Source: an uncultured Streptococcus sp. | Lineage (GTDB): Bacteria; Bacillota; Bacilli; Lactobacillales; Streptococcaceae | Direction: 5' to 3' | Assembly: GCA_934215455.1 (NCBI GenBank) | Contig: CAKPZX010000037.1 | Span: 1-17,235, forward strand | Length of the DNA stretch: 17,235 bases | Shown: positions 7,283-14,791 of the stretch, piece after piece | Layout: every line of letters begins with the position of its first letter | Position numbering within the stretch: position 1 is the stretch's first letter | Program-made: the position numbers and the translations under genes | Notes under the pieces: model-generated | The model's input: the letters and a program-made list of their open reading frames with translations, nothing else | Told to the model about the DNA's origin: nothing | Database searches by the model: none

Positions 7283-7849
7283 TTACTTATTTCCACTTTT
7301 CCATTCACAATCATTCTCATGGTCATCAACCAATCCTGCTGCCTGTAAAAAAGACAAAACAGCGACTGGTCCGGTGAACTTAAAACCACGTTTTTTGAGA
7401 TCCTTGGCTAGCTTCTCAGAAAGAACTGTCTTAGCTGGTGCTTGACTGTAATCTGGAACATCATTGACGATGGTTTTCCCATCCACAAAAGACCAAAGAT
7501 AGGCATCAAAAGAGCCGAACTCTGCCTGAACTTGTAGAAAGGCTTGAGCATTGGCCCGCGTCGCATAGACCTTGGAACGATTTCGGATGATAGCTGGATT
7601 GTCTAACAAAGCTTCCAGTTCCTCATCCGTCATCTCCGCGACACTTTGAAGGTGATAGCCATGAAAAGACTCTCGGAAAGCCTGCCGTTTATTGAGGACC
7701 GTTTCCCACGATAGGCCAGCTTGATAGGTCTCCATACAGAGCAACTCAAAAAGTGCTTGGTCATCATGGAGAGGCTGTCCCCATTCCTCATCATGGTAGG
7801 CTACATAGAGCGGGTTGTTCATTTTGACCCAGCCACAGCGTTTTGGCAT
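7283..7849 (-). CDS. tag: Tag, DNA-3-methyladenine glycosylase I
   Basis: Tag removes 3-methyladenine from alkylated DNA as the first step of base excision repair. The 188-residue length matches the family. The structural zinc site is visible: Cys5 (RCGWV), His19 (AYHDEEWG), His177 and Cys181 (DDHENDCEW). The helical core includes LFELLCMETYQAGLSWETVLNKR with the conserved catalytic-pocket Glu/Trp, and RGFKFTGPVAVLSFLQAAGLVDDH. The gene starts nine bases after ruvA on the same strand, so it is probably the last gene of a mutL-ruvA-tag operon. It runs convergent to the S66 gene with the 176-bp repeat between them. Confidence 0.97.
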   Translation of the reverse strand: MPKRCGWVKMNNPLYVAYHDEEWGQPLHDDQALFELLCMETYQAGLSWETVLNKRQAFRESFHGYHLQSVAEMTDEELEALLDNPAIIRNRSKVYATRANAQAFLQVQAEFGSFDAYLWSFVDGKTIVNDVPDYSQAPAKTVLSEKLAKDLKKRGFKFTGPVAVLSFLQAAGLVDDHENDCEWKSGNK

Positions 7850-7858
7850 CTTCTTCTC

Positions 7859-8452
7859 CTATTTCACCAACATCTTAAGGGCAGACTTGATATAGTTTTC
7901 AGCAGTATCCGAAGTTCCTTCAAAGAATTTCTTGATTTTCTTGAGTTCCGTTGCCTTGTAGCCCAATGCCAACATCGCTTCCATGGCTTCCTCAAGGGCT
8001 TGGTTTTCTTCTGTAACTTTGGCTTTGGACTGAGCTGGTGCATCTTCTAGATCAAGATTGATCTTACCTTCTAGGTCCAAAACCATCTGTTGGGCTGTTT
8101 TCTTGCCGATCTTCGGAAACTTGGTCAAGTAAGTGATGTTCTTGCTTTCGATGGCTTGGACAAGGCCTGCATTGTCATCTGCAGCAATGATAGCCAGAGC
8201 TGAAACAGGTCCAATCCCAGAGACTGAGATCAAGTTTAAAAAGAGCTGTTTCTCTTCTTCGGTCGCAAAACCATAAAGAAGGTGGGCGTCTTCCCGGACC
8301 ACTTGGTGCAGGTAAACTTGCACCTCTTGATTCATTTTGCCAGAGTAGGCATAGGGATTGGCCACATGCAAGAGATAGCCGATTCCAGCTGTCTCCACCA
8401 CGATGTATTTGGCGGTAATTTTCGTTAAAATTCCTTTAATGTATTCGTACAT
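7859..8452 (-). CDS. ruvA: RuvA, Holliday junction branch migration protein
   Basis: RuvA binds four-way junctions and loads the RuvB motor for branch migration. The 197-residue protein has an N-terminal OB domain ([12 protein letters not shown]..., about 1-62) and two helix-hairpin-helix motifs ([13 protein letters not shown] and [16 protein letters not shown]). After an acidic linker comes domain III ([24 protein letters not shown]), which contacts RuvB. It lies 20 bases after mutL and 9 bases before tag, all on the minus strand. No ruvB is in the window, as is usual for streptococci, where ruvA and ruvB are apart. Confidence 0.98.
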   Translation of the reverse strand: MYEYIKGILTKITAKYIVVETAGIGYLLHVANPYAYSGKMNQEVQVYLHQVVREDAHLLYGFATEEEKQLFLNLISVSGIGPVSALAIIAADDNAGLVQAIESKNITYLTKFPKIGKKTAQQMVLDLEGKINLDLEDAPAQSKAKVTEENQALEEAMEAMLALGYKATELKKIKKFFEGTSDTAENYIKSALKMLVK

Positions 8453-8472
8453 AATCTTCCTTTATTGTTTGT

Positions 8473-10416
8473 TTAATACTTACCCAATTCCCGTAAACTG
8501 GTGTGATTTTCCTGAATGCGTCGGAACATCTTTTCCATATCCGACTTGGTAAAGTTAACCAAGACCGGACGGCCATGAGGGCAGTTATAAGGGTTGTCAC
8601 ATTGGGACAGTTGGTAGATCAGGTCGCGTGCAGAGTAATCGTCCAGTGTGTGATTGGCCTTGATGGAGCGTTTGCAGGACATCATGATGGCCAACTCAGC
8701 CCGGTATTTCTTGATGGACACTTCCTTGGTCAAAAGGAGCATATCACACATTTCATAGATGCCCGACTCGATCTCTTCTTCCTTCATCCAGATCGGATGC
8801 TCCCGTAAGATCAACTGGTTGGCTCCGTATTCTTCTAAGTAGACTCCCACTTCCTCTAGGAGGTGTTTGCGCTGTTGCAGGCGGATCAGATCGTCTGTAG
8901 GAAACTCAAAGATATAAGGCACCAGCAGTTGTTGCTGACTGCCGTCTACGTCCCCGATGCTCTCCCGGTATTCTTCGTATTTGACCCGCTCTTGGGCCGC
9001 GTGCTGGTCAATGATATAAAGGCCCCCATTGCCTTGGGCAAAGAGATAGGTTCCATGCATCTGACCAAAATATTCCAACTCTGGGAAGGTCGAATGTTCT
9101 TCCCCATCCAACTTATCATAGGCCTTGTCTAGACTAGCCAGATCCAACTCTGGGTGATCCAGCTCATCATAGACCGCAGCCTTTCTTTCCGCAAACTTGA
9201 TCGCACTTGTCGGTTTTTCTACTGGGTTTTCTTGGCTTGTAGAATCAGTAGCTACCTCATCTGTTAGATGCCGTTGAGGATCTGCCACTTCTGGTCGAAG
9301 TTTGAAATCTTGACTTTCTCGGTCATAATAGAGATGGTTTTCCTTTAAAGGCAGGGTTGTCTGTACTGGCTTTTCTGTTCGGCGAATGGTCGACTTGGCT
9401 AGATTTTCTAGAGCATCCGGAATCAGGTCCTGCTCTTTCAAAGCGTTCGCAATAGCCTGGGAGATCAAGGCCATCAGTTCTCGTTCTTTGGAGATACGAA
9501 CCTCTTGCTTGGTAGGGTGAACATTGACATCCGCTAAGTAAGGATCGATCTGGATATTAATGATCGCAAGCGGAAAGCGACCCACCATGAGTTTACTGCC
9601 GTAGCCGTCTAAAATAGCTCGATTGAGCAAGAAATTCTTGATATAACGGCCGTTGATAAAGAGACTGATGTAATTACGATTAGCACGAGTCAATTCAGGC
9701 AAAGACACAAAGCCCGTCACTTCAAAATCCAGGTCGCGATTTTCAATGGCCACCATCTTCTTGGCAGACGCGAGACCATAGACACCCGCAATCGCTTGCC
9801 GGAGATTGCCAGTACCTGCCGTTTTGGTCATTTCTTTTCCATCATTGATCAAGGTAAAGGCAATCTCAGGATGGGCCAAGCTCAAGCGATTGAGAATATC
9901 CACGATATGGGATAGCTCTGCCTGCTGGCTCTTTAAATACTTGAGACGAGCAGGGGTATTAAAAAAGAGATCTTCCACTGTGATCTTAGTCCCGACAGGG
10001 CTTGTCGCTGGCTCCAATTCCTCAATTTCGCCACCCTTTGCGACCAATTTGGTCCCGTGGGGAGCTCCTTCTTGCGCCGTTAGAAGGGTTAGAATACTGA
10101 CAGAAGCAATGGAAGGCATGGCCTCACCACGAAAACCAAGCGTTCGAATACGAAAAAGATCCGCTTGACTTTTGATCTTACTGGTCGCATGTCGACGGAG
10201 GGCCAAAGCGACCTCATCGTGGGCAATTCCTTCCCCATTGTCTGTGATTCGAATCGACTTCAATCCTGCTTCTTCGATTTCGACAACAATCTGGCTTGCT
10301 CCAGCATCGATCGAGTTTTCAACCAATTCCTTGACCACGCTAGCAGGTCGTTCAATCACTTCACCTGCCGCAATCTGATTGGCTAGGACCTCTGGCAATT
10401 CAATAATCTGTGACAT
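8473..10416 (-). CDS. mutL: MutL (HexB), DNA mismatch repair protein
   Basis: MutL couples mismatch recognition by MutS to downstream excision. This 647-residue protein begins [24 protein letters not shown]. The GHKL ATPase motifs follow: [19 protein letters not shown] and [13 protein letters not shown]. The C-terminal part holds the endonuclease motif DQHA-x2-E-x4-E ([12 protein letters not shown]) together with SCKRSIKAN and CPHGRPV, so it should nick DNA itself, as expected where mutH is absent. I chose ATG 10416, not the in-frame start at 10560. The chosen start has AAAGGAG at the right distance and the family N-terminus, and the extended -10 at 10459-10467 lies inside the longer reading frame. 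Length equals pneumococcal HexB (about 649). Confidence 0.97.
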   Translation of the reverse strand: MSQIIELPEVLANQIAAGEVIERPASVVKELVENSIDAGASQIVVEIEEAGLKSIRITDNGEGIAHDEVALALRRHATSKIKSQADLFRIRTLGFRGEAMPSIASVSILTLLTAQEGAPHGTKLVAKGGEIEELEPATSPVGTKITVEDLFFNTPARLKYLKSQQAELSHIVDILNRLSLAHPEIAFTLINDGKEMTKTAGTGNLRQAIAGVYGLASAKKMVAIENRDLDFEVTGFVSLPELTRANRNYISLFINGRYIKNFLLNRAILDGYGSKLMVGRFPLAIINIQIDPYLADVNVHPTKQEVRISKERELMALISQAIANALKEQDLIPDALENLAKSTIRRTEKPVQTTLPLKENHLYYDRESQDFKLRPEVADPQRHLTDEVATDSTSQENPVEKPTSAIKFAERKAAVYDELDHPELDLASLDKAYDKLDGEEHSTFPELEYFGQMHGTYLFAQGNGGLYIIDQHAAQERVKYEEYRESIGDVDGSQQQLLVPYIFEFPTDDLIRLQQRKHLLEEVGVYLEEYGANQLILREHPIWMKEEEIESGIYEMCDMLLLTKEVSIKKYRAELAIMMSCKRSIKANHTLDDYSARDLIYQLSQCDNPYNCPHGRPVLVNFTKSDMEKMFRRIQENHTSLRELGKY

Positions 10417-10458
10417 GTCTGCTCCTTTACCTATTTTTTCACCGATACATGTAGCTCT

Positions 10459-10467
10459 ATTATACCA
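10459..10467 (-). promoter_or_regulatory. Extended -10 promoter of mutL-ruvA-tag
   Basis: TGGTATAAT on the minus strand, -10 hexamer at 10459-10464, 43 bases before the chosen mutL ATG. No convincing -35 box is present. Confidence 0.7.
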
Positions 10468-10526
10468 CAGATCCACAAGACTCCCTTTCTTAAAAAATAG
10501 AGGCTGGCCCATCTTCTTCCTTAAAA

Positions 10527-10561
10527 ACCGCATAGGCAAAGAAAATGACCACATAGACAAA
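10527..10561 (+). promoter_or_regulatory. LytTR-type direct repeat upstream of the LytTR operon
   Basis: ACCGCATAGGCAAA (10527-10540) and ACCACATAGACAAA (10548-10561) match at 12 of 14 bases with a start-to-start distance of exactly 21 bp. LytTR regulators typically bind two direct repeats on one helix face with this period, just upstream of -35, and this pair ends five bases before TTGTCT. That makes autoregulation by the downstream gene likely. Confidence 0.7.
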
Positions 10562-10566
10562 TCCCC

Positions 10567-10640
10567 TTGTCTTCCCTTTGGAAAAAGTGTTTAATAGTAG
10601 TGTAAAGAAGGAGCCGGGCTAGCAGGCCAACCGACTTTAC
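10567..10640 (+). promoter_or_regulatory. Promoter and 5' hairpin of the LytTR operon
   Basis: TTGTCT (10567-10572), 17 bases, TTTAAT (10590-10595). The expected start is near 10602. There the leader can fold GTAAAG (10602-10607) with CTTTAC (10635-10640), just before the AAAGGAGG ribosome site (10643-10650). Confidence 0.68.
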
Positions 10641-10663
10641 CCAAAGGAGGGAGAAACGATCTT

Positions 10664-11104
10664 ATGAAAGTTGAAGTACAAATTGATTCCCACTTCCAAG
10701 AAGAAGCGGTGATGATCACAGCACCTGCACTGTCTGCGCGTGTAGAGAAAATCCGTGACTTTGTGGAAGAATTGGATCAAAAAGGGCGCTTACGTGCCAA
10801 AAAGGATGGGGAAGCTTACCTGATCGAAAGCCAGCTATTCCAACGTTTTTACATTGAAAATCGGCAAGTAATTGGTGAGACCATGACAGATCAATTTATT
10901 CTGACTGGACCACTCTATCAGCTATCTGAAGACTTGCCGACCTGCTTTCTCAAAATTTCCCAATCTGAAATTATCAACACCAAAGAAATCGATCACCTGC
11001 ACTTTACCAGTGGGGGATCCGTGCAAATCTATCTTAAAAACGGGAGTCTGACCTACTCCTCCCGTCGTTACTTGAAAGCCATTAAGGAGAAATTATCATG
11101 CTAA
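10664..11104 (+). CDS. LytTR-domain DNA-binding regulator (LRS type)
   Basis: A 146-residue protein without a receiver domain. Residues about 45-146 form a LytTR DNA-binding domain: the strand block around FLKISQSEIINTKEIDHL, then SVQIYLKNGSLTYSSRRYLKAIKEKL with the conserved serine-arginine-arginine region. Such proteins paired with a small membrane protein make up the LytTR regulatory systems of streptococci, for example HdrRM and BrsRM in S. mutans, where the membrane partner holds the regulator inactive and the system drives bacteriocin and competence genes. The next gene overlaps by seven bases and is a four-pass DUF3021 protein, so the pair fits this model. AAAGGAGG precedes the ATG. 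Target genes are not visible apart from the operon's own promoter. Confidence 0.9.
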   Translation: MKVEVQIDSHFQEEAVMITAPALSARVEKIRDFVEELDQKGRLRAKKDGEAYLIESQLFQRFYIENRQVIGETMTDQFILTGPLYQLSEDLPTCFLKISQSEIINTKEIDHLHFTSGGSVQIYLKNGSLTYSSRRYLKAIKEKLSC

Positions 11105-11553
11105 AACAATCTTTTTCTGACGCCCTGAAAGGCATTCTCATCGGGCTCATCCTATCCATCTTCTTTTCCTATCTCTTCTCACCTGAGTTGTACCTTCCCT
11201 TAAGTCCCAACTCTGCAGTCGGCCGCTGGATGTTCTTGCATCATGTTCACGGCTCACTGGTCATGCTCTATTGTGCTCTCGTTTGGGGTGCAATTGGGGT
11301 CCTCTTTAGCTTCGGAAGTCTCCTCTTTCAAAAAGACTGGAGCCTCTTACGGGCTACTCTGAGCCATTACCTACTCATGTTACTTGGGTTTATTCCCCTA
11401 GCTACCTTGGCCGGTTGGTTTCCAGCACGACTCGGATTTTACCTCTCACTCGTTGTCGAATTCACCCTCGTTTACGTGATCATCTGGTTGGTCTCCCATC
11501 ATTTTTATAAAAAACAAGTTCAAGAAATCAATCAAAGCATTGCTAACCACTAA
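11098..11553 (+). CDS. DUF3021 membrane protein, predicted partner of the LytTR regulator
   Basis: A 151-residue membrane protein with four predicted helices: about residues 9-27 (ALKGILIGLILSIFFSYLF), 52-77, 86-108 and 112-137, with a basic C-terminal end. Size, helix count and position directly after a LytTR gene fit DUF3021. By analogy with HdrM and BrsM it probably restrains the LytTR protein at the membrane (inference; those proteins are functional analogues and I cannot show homology here). Its ATG lies inside the end of the upstream gene (seven shared bases), so translation is likely coupled. A shared terminator with mutS follows. Confidence 0.88.
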   Translation: MLKQSFSDALKGILIGLILSIFFSYLFSPELYLPLSPNSAVGRWMFLHHVHGSLVMLYCALVWGAIGVLFSFGSLLFQKDWSLLRATLSHYLLMLLGFIPLATLAGWFPARLGFYLSLVVEFTLVYVIIWLVSHHFYKKQVQEINQSIANH

Positions 11554-11558
11554 GCAAA

Positions 11559-11584
11559 AAGATCCTCGCCATCACGAGGATCTT
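11559..11584. terminator. Bidirectional terminator between the DUF3021 gene and mutS
   Basis: A perfect 10-bp stem AAGATCCTCG/CGAGGATCTT has a 6-base loop. On the minus strand it is followed by TTTTT (end of mutS); on the plus strand by CTTTTAT. It sits between two convergent stop codons. Confidence 0.85.
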
Positions 11585-11587
11585 CTT

Positions 11588-14137
11588 TTATAATTTCTTT
11601 TTCAATTCGGCGACTGCCATCATGACTTCCATCGGAGTCATATTGTAGAGATCCAGATTCTTCAATTCTGTGATCACTGTATTTTCTGTCTCTTCCTCAA
11701 AGAGGGACATTTGTTCAGCAACCTGCGAAGACACTTCCTTTTTAGGAGTTGCTTCCGCAAGCGGTACTTGCTGGGCTTGTCCTTCGAGCTTGGTCAAAAT
11801 CGCATCCGCCCGCTCCAGCAACTCTTCTGGCAAACCAGCGATCTTGGCCACATGAATCCCATAGGACTTATCCGCTGGGCCAGGTTCAATCTTGTGCAAG
11901 AAGGTAACCTGACCATCTCGCTCCAAGGTCGCAACATGAACATTTTCCAAACGGGCCAAGGTCTCTGAGAGAGCCGTCAACTCATGGTAATGGGTTGCAA
12001 ACAAGGTTTTGGCACCCGTGCGATCGTGAATGTATTCGATGATGGATTGGGCGAGGGCCATCCCATCATAAGTCGCCGTTCCCCGTCCCAACTCATCAAA
12101 CAAAATCAAGGACTGGGGTGTTGCCTTGCGAATGGCGTGATTGGCTTCCATCATTTCCACCATGAAGGTAGACTGACCCGATACCAGGTCATCAGCAGCT
12201 CCGATTCGGGTATAAATCGCATCAAAGATTGGCAACTCGGCCTTTTGCGCTGGTACATAGGAGCCAATTTGGGCAAGAATCACAATGATCGCCAATTGGC
12301 GCATATAGGTAGACTTCCCACTCATATTTGGCCCCGTAATCAGCTGAATATCCCGTTCTTCATCCATAAAGATGCTATTAGGAATATAGGACTGGGCTCC
12401 CATCACTTTCTCAACAACCGGATGGCGACCTTTGTCGATCGCGATTCGTCGTTCTTCATGAAAGAGGGGACGATTCAACTGTTGCGACTCAGCGACACTG
12501 GCTAGACTTTGTAAAACATCAACCGTCGCAATCGCCTGAGCTAATTGTTGCAGACGTTGGATATACTTGCCAACTTCTTCCCGAATCCGCATAAAAATCG
12601 TATATTCCAAATTAGCAGACTTCTCACGCGCCTCTAGCATATCTCCTTCGATACGTGCCAATTCCTCCGTACCAAAGCGTTCTGAATTTTTCAAGGTCGC
12701 CTTGCGGAAAAAGTGAGCAGGAACGTGACTCAATTGAGAATTGGTGACATGGAAATAGTAGCCATCCTTCTTGTTGTAATCGATCTTTAGACCTGTAATG
12801 CCGCTGGCTTCGCGCTCCTTGGCCTCAATCTCAGCAATCCAACCAGTACCATCCCGAAGAACGACACGGTACTGGTCCAATTGCTCGTCAAACCCAGTTC
12901 GGATGATATTTCCCTCCGTAATAACAGCAGACGCTTCCGGAGCAATAGCTGAGGTAATCAAGCGGTGCAACTCAGGAAGTTCATCCAAGCGTGCAATCAA
13001 GACATCTAAGACTGGATCACCAATCCCCAGTAGAATCGACTTGATCGTCGGCACATGACCCAGAGTATCTCCTAGCTGCAAGAGATCCTTAGGATTGATC
13101 TTGCCAAAGGAAACCCGACTCGCTAAGCGTTCAATGTCATAGACCCCTTTGAGACTGTCGGTCAAATCGCTCCGTTCAAAGAAATGATCCATAAAGACTT
13201 GAATGACGTCCTGGCGCTCTCGAATCCGTTTCAAATCGACTAAGGGTTTCTGAATCCAGGATCGCAACAAACGACCTCCCATGGCCGTCTTGGTTTCATC
13301 TAAATACCAATACAAGCTACCATGTTTCTTCCCAGTCCGCGCATTCTCTGTCAAATCAAGACTAGCCTTGGTCGCAAAGTCCATCTGCAAGAAATCGCAA
13401 ATCTCATAATGATGGGCTTTTTTGAGGTGGCTCAATTCCCGCATTTGTGTCTGGTGGACATACTGGAGAAGTTTCCCAGCTGTTTCCTTTTCTAGCTCAC
13501 TCAACTGATCCCCTAAAAGTTGAACATCGTCGAGCGCCGTCTCTACATGTGACAGCAAGAGATTCATCTGGCTAACAAACACACGCTCTTCCTGTTCTGG
13601 CAACTCATAACCCAGGACCACCTCACGCGCACGTAAATTGCGGATTTCTCCACAAACCATGCTAAAGTCATTGAGGGTCGTCACCTGAAACTCCCCTGTC
13701 ACCAGATCCATATAGGCTAGCCCATACTCATTTCCTGAACGATCCAAAGCAACCAGGAAGTTATTCTCACTATCTGGCTTGGTCGAATCCACCACTGTAC
13801 CCGGCGTAATCACCTGTACGACTTCACGCTTAACGACCCCCTTGGCTTCTTTGGGGTCTTCCATTTGTTCTGCAATCGCGACCTTATAGCCCTGTTCAAT
13901 GAGAACATCAATATACTGCTGAGCCGAGTGGTAGGGAACACCCGCCATAGGGATCGGATTCTCTGCATTTTTATTCCGTGAGGTTAAGGAAATCTCTAAA
14001 ATTTGAGCCGCATTCACTGCATCTTCATAAAATAATTCGTAAAAATCTCCCATTCGAAACAGCAAAAAGGCATCTGGATAGTCTTTTTTGATATCTAGAT
14101 ACTGCTGCATTCCAGGGGATATTTTCTCTACTGCCAT
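11588..14137 (-). CDS. mutS: MutS (HexA), DNA mismatch repair protein
   Basis: MutS recognises mismatches and small loops and signals to MutL using ATP. The 849-residue protein has full family length. Its mismatch-recognition motif is F32-Y33-E34 ([10 protein letters not shown]). Connector, core and clamp domains follow. The ABC-type ATPase has Walker [16 protein letters not shown], the STFMVEM signature stretch, Walker [21 protein letters not shown] and FATHYHEL. The C-terminal helices end [18 protein letters not shown] 14137 has only a distant AAGGA upstream, and this ribosome site lies within a candidate 27-codon ORF that overlaps the mutS start, so translational coupling is possible. It lies downstream of argR on the same strand. 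Confidence 0.99.
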   Translation of the reverse strand: MAVEKISPGMQQYLDIKKDYPDAFLLFRMGDFYELFYEDAVNAAQILEISLTSRNKNAENPIPMAGVPYHSAQQYIDVLIEQGYKVAIAEQMEDPKEAKGVVKREVVQVITPGTVVDSTKPDSENNFLVALDRSGNEYGLAYMDLVTGEFQVTTLNDFSMVCGEIRNLRAREVVLGYELPEQEERVFVSQMNLLLSHVETALDDVQLLGDQLSELEKETAGKLLQYVHQTQMRELSHLKKAHHYEICDFLQMDFATKASLDLTENARTGKKHGSLYWYLDETKTAMGGRLLRSWIQKPLVDLKRIRERQDVIQVFMDHFFERSDLTDSLKGVYDIERLASRVSFGKINPKDLLQLGDTLGHVPTIKSILLGIGDPVLDVLIARLDELPELHRLITSAIAPEASAVITEGNIIRTGFDEQLDQYRVVLRDGTGWIAEIEAKEREASGITGLKIDYNKKDGYYFHVTNSQLSHVPAHFFRKATLKNSERFGTEELARIEGDMLEAREKSANLEYTIFMRIREEVGKYIQRLQQLAQAIATVDVLQSLASVAESQQLNRPLFHEERRIAIDKGRHPVVEKVMGAQSYIPNSIFMDEERDIQLITGPNMSGKSTYMRQLAIIVILAQIGSYVPAQKAELPIFDAIYTRIGAADDLVSGQSTFMVEMMEANHAIRKATPQSLILFDELGRGTATYDGMALAQSIIEYIHDRTGAKTLFATHYHELTALSETLARLENVHVATLERDGQVTFLHKIEPGPADKSYGIHVAKIAGLPEELLERADAILTKLEGQAQQVPLAEATPKKEVSSQVAEQMSLFEEETENTVITELKNLDLYNMTPMEVMMAVAELKKKL

Positions 14138-14211
14138 ACTTCTTTATTCCTTACTGTTGCATCATTTTCTGACGCAAGCCCCATAGATGAAAACAGGAGT
14201 AGATAGCTCAC
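14128..14211 (-). CDS. Candidate 27-residue leader ORF before mutS
   Basis: AAAGGAGG stands about seven bases before a GTG (14209-14211) that opens a 27-codon frame: [20 protein letters not shown], then RNKEVWQ and TAG. Its stop lies ten bases inside mutS in another frame, and the mutS ribosome site is inside it. The ribosome site is the best in the argR-mutS gap. The peptide has a short hydrophobic head ([11 protein letters not shown]) but is too short for a confident membrane or signal call. I know no family for it. It could be a real small protein, a leader that couples mutS translation to the argR transcript, or chance. Confidence 0.4.
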   Translation of the reverse strand: MSYLLLFSSMGLASENDATVRNKEVWQ

Positions 14212-14246
14212 TATCTTCCTCCTTTTGACATCTTAACAGGGCTTGA

Positions 14247-14687
14247 TTACTGCATCATCCCTAAAATTTCATTTTGAATTTCAATGGCTGCCTCTTGGTC
14301 TCGACAAACAATCAAGAGGGTATTGGCCCCTGCTACTGTTCCCAAAATACGCTCATCTGACATTTCATCTACACCATTGGCCAAGAGAGCTGCTTCTCCT
14401 AGCTCTGTCCGCAAAACCAAGGTGAATTCTGCTCGTGAGACAGACTTGGCGTGGCTGGACAACATAATATAAATCTCTGCCACCTCAGGTTCATTTGGCA
14501 AAATATAATACAACTGGTCTTTTCGTTTCACCTTGACTAGACCCAGATCGCGCAAATCTCGTGACAGAGTTGTTTGCGTTACAGCAATTCCTTTTGCTTC
14601 TAATCGATCCTGAATCTCTTTTTGAGTCGACAATTTTTCATTTCGAATCATTTGTTGAATCAAAAGGTGACGTTCTGTCTTTTTCAT
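14247..14687 (-). CDS. argR: ArgR/AhrC-family arginine repressor with altered effector motif
   Basis: ArgR proteins are hexameric winged-helix regulators of arginine metabolism. The 146-residue protein has the N-terminal DNA-binding domain with TQTTLSRDLRDLGLVKV (37-53, Ser42-Arg43 recognition) and the C-terminal oligomerisation domain. In that domain the usual GTIAGDDT effector motif reads GTVAGANT: the two aspartates that contact arginine are Ala121-Asn122. In Lactococcus two ArgR-type proteins act together, one of which is thought not to sense arginine in the usual way; this protein could be of that kind (inference). It is divergent from argS and upstream of mutS. An ARG-box-like site covers its promoter start. 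Confidence 0.93.
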   Translation of the reverse strand: MKKTERHLLIQQMIRNEKLSTQKEIQDRLEAKGIAVTQTTLSRDLRDLGLVKVKRKDQLYYILPNEPEVAEIYIMLSSHAKSVSRAEFTLVLRTELGEAALLANGVDEMSDERILGTVAGANTLLIVCRDQEAAIEIQNEILGMMQ

Positions 14688-14699
14688 TGGACCTCCACT

Positions 14700-14717
14700 T
14701 TTGAATAAATATACTTT
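14700..14717. promoter_or_regulatory. ARG-box-like operator between argR and argS
   Basis: TTTGAATAAATATACTTT matches the left half and AT-rich centre of the ArgR operator pattern (TGAAT-wwww-ATTCA). The right half, ATACT, is imperfect. It lies just downstream of the argR -10, a good place for self-repression. Confidence 0.45.
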
Positions 14718-14719
14718 AA

Positions 14720-14728
14720 ATTATACCA
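14720..14728 (-). promoter_or_regulatory. Extended -10 promoter of argR
   Basis: TGGTATAAT on the minus strand, 33 bases before the argR ATG. There is no clear -35 box; the region upstream is T-rich. Confidence 0.72.
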
Positions 14729-14734
14729 AAAAAA

Positions 14735-14764
14735 TTGAAAATTCGCTCAGAATTGTGTTAAAAT
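14735..14764 (+). promoter_or_regulatory. Promoter of argS
   Basis: TTGAAA (14735-14740), 18 bases, TAAAAT (14759-14764), with TG one base upstream of the -10. The leader to the ATG is only about 20 bases, so there is no room for a T-box. Confidence 0.75.
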
Positions 14765-14791
14765 AATAGTTAAAAGGACTAAGGAGCTAAT

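Noticed and set aside
8442..8449. Second cin-box-like TACGAATA on the minus strand at the ruvA start
   Set aside because: It lies inside ruvA codons 2-4 (Tyr-Glu-Tyr), which are conserved for protein reasons, and no gene starts at the right distance downstream.
10499..10513. TAGAGGCTGG resembling the start of the 176-bp repeat
   Set aside because: Only about ten bases match and the pairing arm is missing, so it is probably chance.
10417..10560. N-terminal extension of MutL to an in-frame ATG at 10560
   Set aside because: The added residues have no family match, the extended -10 promoter lies inside them, and the ATG at 10416 has a proper ribosome site and the conserved N-terminus.
10498..10610. 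Minus-strand frame with a membrane-like segment ([18 protein letters not shown])
   Set aside because: It has no start codon or ribosome site, and the same DNA is explained by the direct repeats and promoter of the LytTR operon.
11984..12505. 173-codon plus-strand frame within mutS
   Set aside because: It is antisense to the strongly conserved MutS ATPase domain, lacks a ribosome site and matches no family I know.
14765..14791. T-box or other riboswitch in front of argS
   Set aside because: The predicted leader is only about 20 bases long and shows no structure.
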